A stretch of 64,000 nt of DNA from Marihabitans asiaticum (GCF_007828725.1 NZ_VIUW01000004.1:62001-126000); one strand, 5' to 3'. Positions 46,372 to 55,940 are shown, counted from the first letter of the stretch. Numbers and translations are program-made. The notes: generated by a model not told the origin, from the sequence alone.

Positions 46372-46797
46372 TCAGGAGGACAGGCCGGGGAACCAGATGC
46401 CGATCTCGCGCGCGGCGGACTCGGGCGAGTCCGAGCCGTGCACGACGTTCTGCTGCACCGCCTCGCCCCAGTCGCGGCCGAGGTCACCGCGGATGCTCCC
46501 GGGCGCGGCGGCGGTCGGGTCGGTCGCCCCGGCGAGGGAGCGGAAGCCCTTGATGCACTCCTCGCCCTCGATGACCACGGCGGTGACGGGCCCGGAGGAC
46601 ATGAACTCGACAAGCGGCTCGTAGAACGGCTTGCCCTCGTGCTCGGCGTAGTGCGCCGCGAGCTGCTCACGCGTGGGGGTGGTGACGGCCAGGGCGGCGA
46701 GGGTGTACCCCTTCGCCTCGATCCGGCGCAGCACCTCTCCGGTGAGGCCGCGGCGGTAGCCGTCGGGCTTGACGAGGATGAGAGAACGTTCGGTCAC
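46372..46797 (-). CDS. ndk: nucleoside diphosphate kinase
   Basis: The 141 residues show canonical NDK features: RSLILVKPDGYRRGLTGEVLRRIE at the N terminus and the phosphorylated His in QQNVVHGSDSPESAAREI near residue 117. It transfers gamma-phosphate between nucleotides. The GTG at 46797 is seven bases after TAGGCT, so translation is probably leaderless. The spacing to mreB is short (33 bases), so readthrough into the shape operon is likely. Confidence 0.96.
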   Translation of the reverse strand: MTERSLILVKPDGYRRGLTGEVLRRIEAKGYTLAALAVTTPTREQLAAHYAEHEGKPFYEPLVEFMSSGPVTAVVIEGEECIKGFRSLAGATDPTAAAPGSIRGDLGRDWGEAVQQNVVHGSDSPESAAREIGIWFPGLSS

Positions 46798-46804
46798 GCG
46801 GGCC

Positions 46805-46810
46805 AGCCTA
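46805..46810 (-). promoter_or_regulatory. -10 box for ndk
   Basis: TAGGCT on the minus strand lies seven bases before the ndk GTG. It overlaps the last codons of the DUF4233 gene. Confidence 0.45.
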
Positions 46811-47209
46811 CTGGGGCTCGGGCTGGGCCTGGCTGGCGGCGCGCGCCTCCTGGGCGTCGATGCGCCGACCCACCCGCAGGCAGAGCACCCACAGCGCGAG
46901 GAAGATCAGCGCGACGCCGAACATCGCGGTGACGAGCAGGCCGCTGGCCACGGTGAGCGCCTGGACCACCCAGCCGATCGCCACACCCCCCGGCCGGCGG
47001 ACGAGCCCGGCCGCGACGAGGCAGGCCAGGGCGAGGAGCGACAGGGCGACGAAGGGGGTGGACGAGCTGTCGTTGCCGGCGAACCCGCGCCCGACGAGGG
47101 CCCCGAAGAAGATGACGATCGACTGGCCGCCGAGGACGGCGGCCAGCATCCGCCAGGTGAAGCGGCCCGACCGGATGGCCGGGGCGGAGGCGGCGTCAGC
47201 GGTGCTCAT
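46808..47209 (-). CDS. DUF4233 membrane protein
   Basis: This 133-residue protein has four hydrophobic helices (MLAAVLGGQSIVIFFGALVG, ALSLLALACLVAAGLV, IGWVVQALTVASGLLV, MFGVALIFLALWVLCLRVG) and a polar C terminus. This matches DUF4233, typically encoded between folC and ndk in actinobacteria. Here a CDF gene on the other strand separates it from folC. TACGCT lies eight bases before the ATG. The function is unknown. Confidence 0.82.
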   Translation of the reverse strand: MSTADAASAPAIRSGRFTWRMLAAVLGGQSIVIFFGALVGRGFAGNDSSSTPFVALSLLALACLVAAGLVRRPGGVAIGWVVQALTVASGLLVTAMFGVALIFLALWVLCLRVGRRIDAQEARAASQAQPEPQ

Positions 47210-47293
47210 GGCAGACCAGCGTAATGAGGTGGCTGGGGCGGGTTCATCGCCTGTCGCGCCGGTCGACCACTCGGAGCATGGTTCGCTGCTGCC

Positions 47294-47944
47294 ATGAGCG
47301 AGCCGTCCCCCTCCCCAGGTGTCGCCGACCTCTCCCCGCTGGTCGAGCGGCTGCGCCGGGTGGTGCTGGTCGTCGCCGCCCTGAACTTCGCCTACTTCTT
47401 CGTGGAGGGCTCGATCGCCCTGCTCGTCGGCTCGGTCAGCCTGGCCGCCGACAGCGTCGACTTCCTCGAGGACACGGCGATCAACCTGCTGATCTTCCTC
47501 GCCTTCGGGTGGTCGCTGCGCGCACGCTCCCTGGTCGGCAAGCTCATGGTCCTCGTGCTCCTCGCGCCGGCCGCAGCCGCTGGATGGCAGGCCTGGCAGA
47601 AGCTGTCCAGCGCGGACCCGGAGGTGCCGGCCGCCCTGCCGATCGTGCTGGTCTCCCTGGGGGCGGTGGCGGTCAACGGCCTGAGCGCCTGGCTGCTGGC
47701 CCGGTACCGCGCGCACGGCGGCAGCCTCTCGCGGGCGGCCTTCCTCTCGGCGCGCAACGACGTCCTCGTCAACCTCGCGATCATCGCGATGGCGCTGCTC
47801 ACCCTGCTCACCGACTCGGCGTGGCCCGACATCGTCCTCGGTCTGGGCATCATGGGCATCGCGCTGCACTCCGCCTGGGAGGTCTGGGAGGTCTCCGAGG
47901 AGGAGCGGCTGGCGAGCAAGGCCCTCGCCGGTGACGTGGACTAG
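47294..47944 (+). CDS. cation diffusion facilitator-like transporter
   Basis: This 216-residue protein has six hydrophobic helices in CDF arrangement. The metal-site residues appear as SLAADSVDFLEDTAINL in TM2 and FLSARNDVLVNLAIIAMAL in TM5, giving the paired Asp/Asn-Asp sites. The C-terminal cytoplasmic domain is very short. The Asn/Asp composition fits zinc or another divalent cation, not certain. It is inserted on the opposite strand between folC and DUF4233, and its stop overlaps the folC stop by four bases tail to tail. Confidence 0.85.
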   Translation: MSEPSPSPGVADLSPLVERLRRVVLVVAALNFAYFFVEGSIALLVGSVSLAADSVDFLEDTAINLLIFLAFGWSLRARSLVGKLMVLVLLAPAAAAGWQAWQKLSSADPEVPAALPIVLVSLGAVAVNGLSAWLLARYRAHGGSLSRAAFLSARNDVLVNLAIIAMALLTLLTDSAWPDIVLGLGIMGIALHSAWEVWEVSEEERLASKALAGDVD

Positions 47945-49335
47945 CTCGCCTCGTCCTGGCCGAGGAGCATCCGCACCTCGGCGGCGGTGATGACCGAGCC
48001 GGTGGCGAGGACGCCGCCGGCCACTCCCCCTTCGTCCGCCAGGCCGGCGGCGGTGTCGAGGGCGTCGGGCAGCGCGTCGACCACGGTGACCCGGTGGCCG
48101 CCGAAGACGTCCTCGGCGATCTCACCGAGCTCGCGGGTCGACATCGCCCGCGGCGAGGCGGTACGGCTGATGACGACGTGGTCGAGCACCGGCTCGAGCA
48201 CCTCGAGCATCGTGGCGGCGTCCTTGTCCTTGAGGACCGCGATCACCCCGACGAGCCGGGCGAAGGTGAAGGAGTCCTCCAGCGCGGCCGCGAGCGCCCG
48301 CGCCCCGGCGGGGTTGTGCGCCGCGTCGACGAGCACGGTCGGGCTGCGCCGGACGATCTCGAGCCGGCCCGGTGAGGTCGCGTGCTCCAGCGCCGGGCGC
48401 AGCAGGTCGTCGGCGAGGCGCTGCTCCCCGCCGCCGACGAAGGCCTCGACTGCGGAGACGGCGAGCAGGGCGTTGTGGGCCTGGTGCTCGCCGTGCAGGG
48501 TGAGCAGGAGGTCATCGTGCTCACCGGCGAGCGAGGTCATCGAGACCTGCTGGCCGCCGACCGCGACGTCGCGCGCGGTGATGCCGAGCTCGAGGCCGTC
48601 GAAGAGGATCCGGGCCCCGACCTCGGCGGCGCGGTCGCGCAGGATGCTCGCGACGTCGTCGTGCTGCGCCGCGGAGACGACGATGGCGTCGGCCTTGATG
48701 ATCCCCGCCTTCTCGTGCGCGATGTCGAGGACCGAGTCGCCGAGGAAGTGCTGGTGGTCGATGTCGATCGGGGTGATGACACTGACCGGGGCGTCGATGA
48801 CGTTCGTCGCATCCCAGCCACCCCCCATGCCCACCTCGACGACGGCGACGTCGACGGGTGCGGCGGCGAAGGCGGCGTACCCGATCGCGACGAGCACCTC
48901 GAAGTACGTCATCGGCGGCCCGCCCTCGGCCGCGGACTTGGCGTCGACCGCCTCGACGAAGGGGGCGACGTCGGCGTAGGCGTCGAGGAACTCCTGCCGT
49001 CCGATCGGCTCGCCGCCGATGCTGATCCGCTCCCGGATGTCGTGCAGGTGCGGGCTGGTGAAGCGACCGACGGTCAGGCCCATCTCGGAGAAGATCGCCT
49101 CGATGATCCGGGCGGTGCTCGTCTTGCCGTTGGTCCCGGTGATGTGGATCGCCTGGAAGGAGCGCTGCGGCTCGCCGGCGAGGTCCATCACCGCGGTGAT
49201 CCGCTCCAGGCTGGGCTGCAGATCATGCTCGGGCGCGCGGGCGAGGATCGCCTCCTCGACGAGGCGCATCTGCTTGCGCAGCTCGAGCTGCTCGGCTGCG
49301 TCCTTCTGGGCGGCTTGCGGATCACCACTGGGCAT
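47941..49335 (-). CDS. folC: bifunctional folylpolyglutamate synthase/dihydrofolate synthase
   Basis: This 464-residue Mur-ligase-fold enzyme adds glutamates to folates and/or glutamate to dihydropteroate. The P-loop is HITGTNGKTSTARIIEAIF near residue 65. FTSPHLHDIRERISIGGEPI, GMGGGWDATNVID and VDAAHNPAGARALAAAL (C-terminal domain) follow. With thyA and DHFR in the same window it belongs to folate metabolism, though not to the same operon. Confidence 0.94.
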   Translation of the reverse strand: MPSGDPQAAQKDAAEQLELRKQMRLVEEAILARAPEHDLQPSLERITAVMDLAGEPQRSFQAIHITGTNGKTSTARIIEAIFSEMGLTVGRFTSPHLHDIRERISIGGEPIGRQEFLDAYADVAPFVEAVDAKSAAEGGPPMTYFEVLVAIGYAAFAAAPVDVAVVEVGMGGGWDATNVIDAPVSVITPIDIDHQHFLGDSVLDIAHEKAGIIKADAIVVSAAQHDDVASILRDRAAEVGARILFDGLELGITARDVAVGGQQVSMTSLAGEHDDLLLTLHGEHQAHNALLAVSAVEAFVGGGEQRLADDLLRPALEHATSPGRLEIVRRSPTVLVDAAHNPAGARALAAALEDSFTFARLVGVIAVLKDKDAATMLEVLEPVLDHVVISRTASPRAMSTRELGEIAEDVFGGHRVTVVDALPDALDTAAGLADEGGVAGGVLATGSVITAAEVRMLLGQDEAS

Positions 49336-49460
49336 GGCCCTGATTCTCTCAGCGCGCCCCCCAGATCCGAATTCCCCTAGGTTCCTGCCAGCCGCCGAGG
49401 AAATCTCCCGGGCGGATTGTCCGGATCCTCGGCGGCTGCGGGGCCCCCTTCGCGAAACCG

Positions 49461-49490
49461 TTGACAGGTGACCAAAAGGTCACTTAATGT
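49461..49490 (+). promoter_or_regulatory. promoter with embedded ArsR-type operator
   Basis: TTGACA (49461-49466), an 18-base spacer and TAATGT (49485-49490) form a clear vegetative promoter. The spacer contains the perfect inverted repeat GTGACC-AAAA-GGTCAC (49468-49483). A dimeric ArsR regulator there would block RNA polymerase. The adjacent ArsR gene is the likely ligand. Confidence 0.82.
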
Positions 49491-49496
49491 CGAGGC

Positions 49497-49829
49497 ATGG
49501 CCGATGACGACCTCGTGTTCAAGGCGCTGGCGGACCCGACCCGCCGGATGCTCCTGGACGCGCTCTTCGAGCGGGACGGGCAGACCCAGTCCGAGCTCGA
49601 AGGGGTCGTCACCGCGCGGGTGGAGATGACGAGGTTCGGGGTGGCCAAGCACCTGCGGCTGCTCGAGGAAGCGGGCCTCGTCGTCATCCGCAAGGAGGGG
49701 CGGAGCAAGCACCACTTCCTCAACGCCGTCCCGATCAGGGCCATCCACGACCGCTGGATCGGCAAGTACACGGCAGCCCGCGCCGCGGCGCTGCTCGACC
49801 TCAAGCGAGCACTGGAGGAAGAACCATGA
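49497..49829 (+). CDS. ArsR-family transcriptional regulator
   Basis: This is a 110-residue winged helix protein. It contains VFKALADPTRRMLLDALFERDGQTQSELEG and FGVAKHLRLLEEAGLVVIRKEGRSKHHFLNAVPI, the recognition helix and wing. The metal-binding Cys motif of classical ArsR is absent, so it belongs to the ligand-independent or organic-ligand group usually paired with SRPBCC proteins. The next gene overlaps by four bases (ATGA). Autoregulation through 49468-49483 is inferred. Confidence 0.93.
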   Translation: MADDDLVFKALADPTRRMLLDALFERDGQTQSELEGVVTARVEMTRFGVAKHLRLLEEAGLVVIRKEGRSKHHFLNAVPIRAIHDRWIGKYTAARAAALLDLKRALEEEP

Positions 49830-50305
49830 GCGACACCCAGATCCATCGCATCTTCATCGACGCCCCGCCGGAGAAGGTCTGGCAGGCGATCACCACCCCG
49901 GAGTTCAGCCGGCTCTACGGCTACTCCGGCGACGTCTCCTACGACCTCTCCCCCGGCGGCCGGTACGAGCACCGGGCCAGCGAGGAGATGAAGAGCCTGG
50001 GCATGCCCGACGTCGTCGTCACCGGCGAGGTCATCGAGGCCGACCCGCCCCGCCGCCTGGTCCAGACCTGGTCTCCGGTGTGGATCCAGGACGAGGAGCC
50101 CGGCACCGTGACCTGGGACATCGAACCCACCGCCGATGGCGCCACCCGCCTCACCCTCACCCACACCGGGCTCGGCGCGCAGACGGCCGCGCAGGTCGGC
50201 GGCAACCCGGACCCGACGGCCGAAGGGGGCGGCGGCTGGCCCTGGGTGCTCTCCGGGCTGAAGACCGTCCTGGAGACCGGCCGGGCGATGGAGCAGCCGG
50301 CCTGA
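49826..50305 (+). CDS. SRPBCC (AHSA1-type) domain protein
   Basis: The 159 residues begin HRIFIDAPPEKVWQAITTPEFSRLYGY, the standard start of activator-of-Hsp90-like SRPBCC proteins. They continue VVTGEVIEADPPRRLVQTWSP and TRLTLTHTGLGAQ, and end with GGGWPWVLSGLKTVLETG. These helix-grip proteins bind hydrophobic ligands. Cotranslation with the ArsR regulator is a common pairing. The motif copy at 50221 encodes AEGGGGWPW, just before the last helix. Confidence 0.92.
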   Translation: MSDTQIHRIFIDAPPEKVWQAITTPEFSRLYGYSGDVSYDLSPGGRYEHRASEEMKSLGMPDVVVTGEVIEADPPRRLVQTWSPVWIQDEEPGTVTWDIEPTADGATRLTLTHTGLGAQTAAQVGGNPDPTAEGGGGWPWVLSGLKTVLETGRAMEQPA

Positions 50306-50315
50306 GTACCGGCAG

Positions 50316-50347
50316 GCGAAGGGGGCGCCGGCCGGCGCCCCCTTCGC
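50316..50347. terminator. 32-bp perfect palindrome of two iterated motifs, bidirectional terminator
   Basis: The arm GCGAAGGGGGCGCCGG is followed directly by its exact reverse complement. It lies between two convergent genes whose stops are at 50305 and 50355, so it can end both transcripts. Each arm starts with one GCGAAGGGGG copy. Confidence 0.85.
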
Positions 50348-50354
50348 GTCGGCC

Positions 50355-51662
50355 TCAGGGTGCGGGTCCCAGAAGCGCGAGGATCGCAGCGCTCGCGCCG
50401 AGGAGCACGATGGCCGGGGTGAACCACCACAGGACCACGCGCGGGAGCATCTGCTGTGGCATGACCGTCACCAGCGCAGGTCCCTCCCGGGTCGCCGTCC
50501 AGACCAGCACGAGCAGCTGCACCGGGACGAGCAGCAGCGGGGCGGCGAAGGGGGCGAGCCCCGCGACGCCGCCCCCGGCGGCGACGTCACGCCCGGCGAG
50601 GACGAGCGCTAGGGCCGCGCTCACGGCTCCTCCGATCGTGGCCCCAGCAGCCGGCAGCAGGAGATGGGTGGCGCGCTGGCGCCCCTCGCTCCACCCCAGG
50701 ACCGGGACGACCGGCGACACCTGCTGGCGCAGCCCGGCTCCCCAGAGGGTGACCGCCCGGTAGAGCACGAGCGAGGCGAGCACCGCCAGCGGCAGCGAAC
50801 GGGTCAGGGTGTAGCCCAGCAGACCCGACCCGAGCAGCAGCACGGAGATGGTCTGGGCGAGGCCGGGGCCGCGGCGCACGGCCAGCAGGTCACGGCGCAG
50901 CATCACCGCCCGGCCCGGTCGCAGGCGTCCCCGGTGGCGTGCCGAGCGCCGCCCGAGCTCGCGCGCCAGCCCCTCCCGGTCGCCAGCAAGGACGGCCCCG
51001 GCGACCCGCTCGCCGCGCTCGTCCTGCCCCGTCAGGTCGCCGGCCGTCAGCGCTCGCAGCGCCCTGCTCGCACGAAGCGGGTGGCCCCCTCCCACGGCGG
51101 CCACCTGACCCGCGAGCCAGCAGCGAGCGGCGGCGGCACCGACGAGGATCGAGCCGGCGACGCCGAGCAGCATCCGGCGCCACCCGATGATCCCGGCTGA
51201 CCACAGCGACAGGCCGACGAAGGTGAGCAGGACGGCGATCACCCCCGTCGCACCTGCCGCCGCCAGCAGCCACCACCGTCGCAGCGAGACCGCGGTGTCC
51301 GCCGGCCCGGCGACCACATGCCGGACCCAGACCGGGGGCGGCGCCACCGGCCCGCGGACCGCCCCGGCGCGGTAGGCGACGAGAGGCGAAGTGAGGACGA
51401 GAGCCAGCGCGAGGAGCAGCGCGACCGGGCTGATGAGGAGCTGGACCGTCGCGGAGTCGCCGAAGCGGGTGAAGATCATGTGGCCGTACGGCAGGAGGTA
51501 GACCGCGCTGAGCAGTGCGACGACATAGACGACATAGACGACCGAGCCGACGCTCGCTACGCGGACGCCTCGGCGCACCACCGCCAGCGACCGGCCGACC
51601 ACCACCGTCGAGTCGACCGGGCCCTCCCGGCGCGCGTCCACCGGGCCCCGATGCGATGTCAC
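50355..51662 (-). CDS. ABC exporter permease-like membrane protein
   Basis: This 435-residue protein has about ten hydrophobic helices (VYVVYVVALLSAVYLLPYGH, LLLALALVLTSPLVAYRAG, WLLAAAGATGVIAVLLTFVGL and others). A central cytoplasmic segment reads GRLRPGRAVMLRRDLLAVRRGPGLAQTI, reminiscent of the DLL-x-RR region in ABC-2-like export permeases. It overlaps the upstream ATPase gene stop by four bases, so the two are a transporter pair. The substrate is unknown. Confidence 0.75.
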   Translation of the reverse strand: MTSHRGPVDARREGPVDSTVVVGRSLAVVRRGVRVASVGSVVYVVYVVALLSAVYLLPYGHMIFTRFGDSATVQLLISPVALLLALALVLTSPLVAYRAGAVRGPVAPPPVWVRHVVAGPADTAVSLRRWWLLAAAGATGVIAVLLTFVGLSLWSAGIIGWRRMLLGVAGSILVGAAAARCWLAGQVAAVGGGHPLRASRALRALTAGDLTGQDERGERVAGAVLAGDREGLARELGRRSARHRGRLRPGRAVMLRRDLLAVRRGPGLAQTISVLLLGSGLLGYTLTRSLPLAVLASLVLYRAVTLWGAGLRQQVSPVVPVLGWSEGRQRATHLLLPAAGATIGGAVSAALALVLAGRDVAAGGGVAGLAPFAAPLLLVPVQLLVLVWTATREGPALVTVMPQQMLPRVVLWWFTPAIVLLGASAAILALLGPAP

Positions 51663-52306
51663 TCCTGCGCCACCACCAGCTCGAGCTCGGCATCGCCGAG
51701 CGCCTCGGCGACCACGGGGTCGTGGGTCGCGACGAGCGCCGTCGCGCCGGCCTCGACCCGTCGCCGCAGCAGATCAGCGACGATCCCACGGCGCTCGCTG
51801 TCCAGGCGCTGCTCGGGCTCGTCGAGGACGAGCAGATCGCCGGGGCGGAAGAGCACGAGCGCGAGATCGGCGAGCTGGCGCTGTCCCGAGGAGAGCTCGC
51901 TGACGAAGCGGTCGGCGAGGGCCGCGATGGTCAGCGCGTGGAGCACCTCGTCGATGCGCTCCTCGACCGTTCCTGGGTCACCTCCCCACGATGCGTCGAC
52001 GAGGAGCAGGTGCTCGTAGACCGTGAGGTCCCGGTAGACCGCGCTGGGCCCGAGCAGGCCGGCGAGCCGGGCCCGGAAGGACGGGTCGCGCGGGTCCACC
52101 CCTTCGCCGTCGACGAGCACCTGGCCGGCGCTGGCTTCCTGCACCCCTGCGACGACCCGCAGGAGGGTGGTCTTGCCGGAGCCGTTGTCGCCGCGTACCA
52201 CAAGGCAGCTGCCCGGCTCGACCATCCCGTGGACCGGGCGCAGCAGCGTCACCGGGCCGTGGCTGACGGCGACACCGTCGAGCTCGACACGCGGCGGGCT
52301 GGGCAC
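51659..52306 (-). CDS. ABC transporter ATP-binding protein
   Basis: The 215-residue ATPase domain has Walker A GDNGSGKTTLLRV near residue 37, a Q-loop region, the signature LSSGQRQLADLALV, Walker B DLLVLDEP and an H-loop (ATHDP). It precedes and overlaps the permease gene. It starts six bases after the ileS stop, so it may be cotranscribed with ileS. Confidence 0.93.
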   Translation of the reverse strand: MPSPPRVELDGVAVSHGPVTLLRPVHGMVEPGSCLVVRGDNGSGKTTLLRVVAGVQEASAGQVLVDGEGVDPRDPSFRARLAGLLGPSAVYRDLTVYEHLLLVDASWGGDPGTVEERIDEVLHALTIAALADRFVSELSSGQRQLADLALVLFRPGDLLVLDEPEQRLDSERRGIVADLLRRRVEAGATALVATHDPVVAEALGDAELELVVAQE

Positions 52307-52311
52307 GACCG

Positions 52312-55300
52312 TCAGGCCACCCTGGTGACCAGGATGCGCACGTCCTCACCGTCGGCGAGCCGGGCCTCGCTCACCCCGTCGCCCAGCGCCAGGGCGTCGA
52401 GCTGCGGCGCGGACCCGAACTGGCTGGCCAGGGTTTCCTCGACGATGAGCGCCTGGTGAGCGACCGTGGCCTCCCACAGCCGCTGGCTGCCGGTGACGGT
52501 CAGGCTGATCCGGTCCGAGACCTCCAGCCCGGCGGCCTTGCGCGCGTCCTGGACGGCGCGGACCACGTCGCGGGCCAGCCCCTCGGCGGCCAGCTCGTCG
52601 GTGACCTCGGTGTCGAGCACGACGAAGCCGCCGCCGGGCAGCATCGCGGTCGCCCGCTGGGAGGAGGAGTCGTCACCGGCGACCGTCTCGAGGGTGTACT
52701 CCCCCTCGCGCAGCTCCAGCCCGCCGGCGGTGACGGTGCCGTCCTCGGCCACCGACCAGTCCCCGCTCTTGCTGCCCTTGATCGCGTGCTGGACCTCCTT
52801 GCCCAGCCGCGGCCCGGCAGCCCGCGCGTTGACCGTGAGCCGCTGCTCCACCCCGAACTCGTCGGCCCGCGGGTCGGAGAGGTCGAGCAGGGAGACCTGG
52901 CGCACGTTGACCTCCTCTGCGACGATCGTCGCGAAGGGGGCGAGCCGCGCCGCGTCCGCGGCGACCACCGTGAGGTCGCGCAGCGGCAGCCGGGTGCGCA
53001 GCTTGCCCGCCTTGCGCAGGGACGAAGCGGTCGAGCAGACCTGGCGCGCGGTGTCCATCGCGACGACGAGGTCGTGGTCGGCCGGCAGGTCCGCGGCGGC
53101 CGGCCAGTCGGCCAGGTGCACCGAGCGTCCACCGGTCAGGCCACGCCAGATCTCCTCGGTGGTCAGCGGCAGCAGCGGCGCCGCGACCCGGCCGAGCACC
53201 TCGAGCGTGGTGTAGAGGGTGTCGAAGGCCGCCTGCGCGTCGCTCGTGTCCTCACCGGTCGCCCAGAACCGCTCCCGCGAGCGCCGGATGTACCAGTTCG
53301 TCAGGACGTCGGTGAAGCCGCGCACGGCGTCGCACGACCCGGCGATGTCGTAGGCGTCCATGCGCGCCTCGACGTCCTCGACCAGCTCACGCAGCTTGGC
53401 CAGGAGGTAGCGGTCCAGCGGGTCGGGTGACCCGGTCGACCACCGCGCCTCGTATCCCCCTTCGCCCCTCGCGTTGGCGTAGAGGGTGAAGAAGTACCAG
53501 CTCGACCACAGCGGCAGCAGCACCTGGCGCACGCCCTCGCGGATGCCCTCCTCGGTGACGACGAGGTTGCCGCCGCGCAGGATCGGGCTGGACATGAGGA
53601 ACCACCGCATCGCGTCCGCGCCGTCGCGGTCGAAGACCTCCCGCACGTCCGGGTAGTTCTGCAGGCTCTTGCTCATCTTCTGCCCGTCGTTGCCGAGCAC
53701 GATGCCGTGGCTGATGCACGAGCTGAAGGCGGGCCGGTCGAAGAGCGCGGTCGCGAGGATGTGCAGGGTGTAGAACCACCCGCGGGTCTGTCCGATGTAC
53801 TCGACGATGAAGTCGCCGGGGAAGTGGTGCTCGAACCAGTCGGCGTTCTCGAAGGGGTAGTGCACCTGGGCATAGCTCATCGACCCGGAGTCGAACCACA
53901 CGTCGAGGACGTCCTCGACCCGGCGCATCGTCGAGCGCTCCCCCTCCGGCCGCGGGTCGTCCGGGTTGGGCCGGGTCAGCTCGTCGACGAAGGGGCGGTG
54001 CAGGTCGGGGGCGTCGGGGTTGGCCGGGTCGCGCGGCAGCCGCCCGAAGTCGGCTTCGATCTGTTCGAACGAGCCGTAGACGTCGATCCGCGGGTAGGCC
54101 GGGTCGTCGGACTTCCACACCGGCACCGGGGAGCCCCAGAAGCGGTTGCGGGTGATCGACCAGTCGCGCGCGTTCTCCAGCCACTTGCCGAACTGGCCGT
54201 GCTTGACGTGCTCGGGGACCCAGGTGATCTCCTCGTTCGTCGCGAGCATCCGCTCCTTGATCGCGGTGACCTCGACGAACCAGGACTCCACGCCCTTGTA
54301 GATCAGCGGCTGCCGGCAGCGCCAGCAGTGCGGGTAGGAGTGCTCGTAGGTCTCCCGGCGCAGCAGGATCGTGCCCTCGGTGACGCCCCCACCGGCCTGG
54401 CCGCGGGTGGCCGCCTTGAGCGCGTCGATGATCGGGCCGTTGGCGTCGAAGACGTGCAGGCCCTCGTAGTCGGTGACCGGGGCGGTGAAGGTGCCGTCCT
54501 TGGCGACCGGCATGACCGCGGCGATGCCCTCGCGGTCGGTGACCTCCTTGTCGACCTCACCGAAGGCGCCGGCGGTGTGCACCAGGCCGGAGCCGTCGGT
54601 GGTGGTCACCGCGTCGTCGGCGGCGACGACGCGGAAGGCGTTCTCGTGCCCGAGGTAGTAGGCGAAGGGAGGGGTGTAGGTGCGTCCCACGAGGTCGGCA
54701 CCGGTGTAACGGCCGAGGACCTGCGGGTCCTCCCCCAGCTCGCGGGCGTAGGCGGCGAGCCGCGCCTGCGCGATGACGTAGCGGGCGCTGCCCCCTTCGG
54801 CCCCGTCCGTCTCGGTGCCGGGCACCGCCGCCTCGACGACGACGTAGTCGATGTCCGAGCCGACCATGACCGCGAGGTGGCTGGGCAGGGTCCACGGGGT
54901 CGTCGTCCACACGAGCAGGTGGGCGCCGTCGAGCACGGGGTCCTCACCGGTGGAGTCCATCCGCAGGCCGACGGTGACCGAGGGGTCCTGGCGCTGCTGG
55001 TAGACCTCGTCGTCCATCCGCAGCTCGTGGTTGGAGAGCGGGGTCTCGTCCTGCCAGCAGTACGGCAGCACCCGGAAGCCCTCGTAGATCAGCCCCTTGT
55101 CGTATAGGGACTTGAAGGCCCAGATCACCGACTCCATGAAGCCGGGGTTCATCGTGCGGTAGTCGTTCTCGAAGTCGACCCACCGCGCCTGCCGGGTGAC
55201 GTACTCGCGCCACTCGCTGGTGTACTTCATCACCGACTCGCGGCAGGCGGCGTTGAAGGTCTCGATCCCGGTCTCGCGGATCTCGTCGGTGGTCTTCAGC

Positions 55301-55662
55301 CCCAGCTGACGCATCGCCTCCAGCTCGGCGGGCAGGCCATGAGTGTCCCAGCCGAAGCGGCGCTCGACCCGCTTGCCGCGCATCGTCTGGTAGCGCGGGA
55401 CGACGTCCTTGACGTACCCGGTGAGCAGGTGGCCGTAGTGCGGCAGCCCGTTAGCGAAGGGGGGCCCGTCGTAGAAGACGAACTCGCCCTCTCCCTTCGC
55501 GCCTGGGTCGCGCTGCTCCACCGACGCCCGAAAGGTGTCGTCGGCCTCCCAGTAGTCCAGGATGCCGCGCTCGATCTCCGGGAACCGCGGGCTGGCGGGC
55601 ACGCCGAGGGCGCTGCCGGCATGGTCCGGCGAAGGGGTGGAGCTGGCCTTGGGGTAGGTCAT
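52312..55662 (-). CDS. ileS: isoleucyl-tRNA synthetase (long, eukaryote-like type)
   Basis: This synthetase of about 1116 residues is in the length range of the eukaryote-like IleRS2 class used by many actinobacteria. The HIGH motif is [14 protein letters not shown] near residue 75, and KMSKS is [11 protein letters not shown] near residue 662. The CP1 editing domain contains [16 protein letters not shown] Cys pair in the [19 protein letters not shown] region may bind zinc. The ATG at 55662 lies at the end of a T-box leader with an Ile (AUC) specifier. Motif copies at 53457, 54792, 55455 and others fall in loops (GAEGGSARY). Confidence 0.96.
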   Translation of the reverse strand: MTYPKASSTPSPDHAGSALGVPASPRFPEIERGILDYWEADDTFRASVEQRDPGAKGEGEFVFYDGPPFANGLPHYGHLLTGYVKDVVPRYQTMRGKRVERRFGWDTHGLPAELEAMRQLGLKTTDEIRETGIETFNAACRESVMKYTSEWREYVTRQARWVDFENDYRTMNPGFMESVIWAFKSLYDKGLIYEGFRVLPYCWQDETPLSNHELRMDDEVYQQRQDPSVTVGLRMDSTGEDPVLDGAHLLVWTTTPWTLPSHLAVMVGSDIDYVVVEAAVPGTETDGAEGGSARYVIAQARLAAYARELGEDPQVLGRYTGADLVGRTYTPPFAYYLGHENAFRVVAADDAVTTTDGSGLVHTAGAFGEVDKEVTDREGIAAVMPVAKDGTFTAPVTDYEGLHVFDANGPIIDALKAATRGQAGGGVTEGTILLRRETYEHSYPHCWRCRQPLIYKGVESWFVEVTAIKERMLATNEEITWVPEHVKHGQFGKWLENARDWSITRNRFWGSPVPVWKSDDPAYPRIDVYGSFEQIEADFGRLPRDPANPDAPDLHRPFVDELTRPNPDDPRPEGERSTMRRVEDVLDVWFDSGSMSYAQVHYPFENADWFEHHFPGDFIVEYIGQTRGWFYTLHILATALFDRPAFSSCISHGIVLGNDGQKMSKSLQNYPDVREVFDRDGADAMRWFLMSSPILRGGNLVVTEEGIREGVRQVLLPLWSSWYFFTLYANARGEGGYEARWSTGSPDPLDRYLLAKLRELVEDVEARMDAYDIAGSCDAVRGFTDVLTNWYIRRSRERFWATGEDTSDAQAAFDTLYTTLEVLGRVAAPLLPLTTEEIWRGLTGGRSVHLADWPAAADLPADHDLVVAMDTARQVCSTASSLRKAGKLRTRLPLRDLTVVAADAARLAPFATIVAEEVNVRQVSLLDLSDPRADEFGVEQRLTVNARAAGPRLGKEVQHAIKGSKSGDWSVAEDGTVTAGGLELREGEYTLETVAGDDSSSQRATAMLPGGGFVVLDTEVTDELAAEGLARDVVRAVQDARKAAGLEVSDRISLTVTGSQRLWEATVAHQALIVEETLASQFGSAPQLDALALGDGVSEARLADGEDVRILVTRVA

Positions 55663-55915
55663 CGGGCTTCCTGTGGTGCGTCGGCGGTCTCTTCGTCCTG
55701 CGTCGAGGACGACGCGACCGGGCCTGCCCGGTACCGCCGCGGTACCACCTCGCTTGCCGCCGGCTACCCCCTTCGCGAAGGGGGACCCGCGACCGCTCCA
55801 CATCGGCTGTGACGGGCCGGACCCGTCCGGTTCTACTGAGGGCACCCGCGGTCGGGTGCCCGGTTCTTCCGGAGGCTCGCCGCTGATGACGGCTCGAGCG
55901 CCTGTGTTGGGCAGT
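55663..55915 (-). promoter_or_regulatory. isoleucine T-box riboswitch leader of ileS
   Basis: On the minus strand TACACT (near 55917) starts the leader. A short stem I (55875-55899, arms GCTCG and CGAGC) shows ATC at 55887-55885 in its loop, the Ile specifier. The T-box core GAGGTGGTACCGCGG pairs with uncharged tRNA (plus-strand 55739-55753). The short stem I and the lack of a strong terminator fit the translational actinobacterial ileS T-box class. A motif palindrome hairpin (55767-55784) separates stem I from the T-box core. Confidence 0.88.
55767..55784. repeat. 18-bp palindrome of two iterated motifs inside the T-box leader
   Basis: CCCCCTTCGCGAAGGGGG is perfectly self-complementary. It lies between T-box stem I and the antisequestrator region, where it would form a stable hairpin in the RNA. 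Confidence 0.85.
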
Positions 55916-55940
55916 GTAGTCGCCCGCGGTGGTCAGGGAG

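Noticed and set aside
55663-55800. Intrinsic transcription terminator of a transcriptional T-box
   Set aside because: The motif palindrome lies upstream of the T-box core and has no U-tract. The arrangement fits translational control better.
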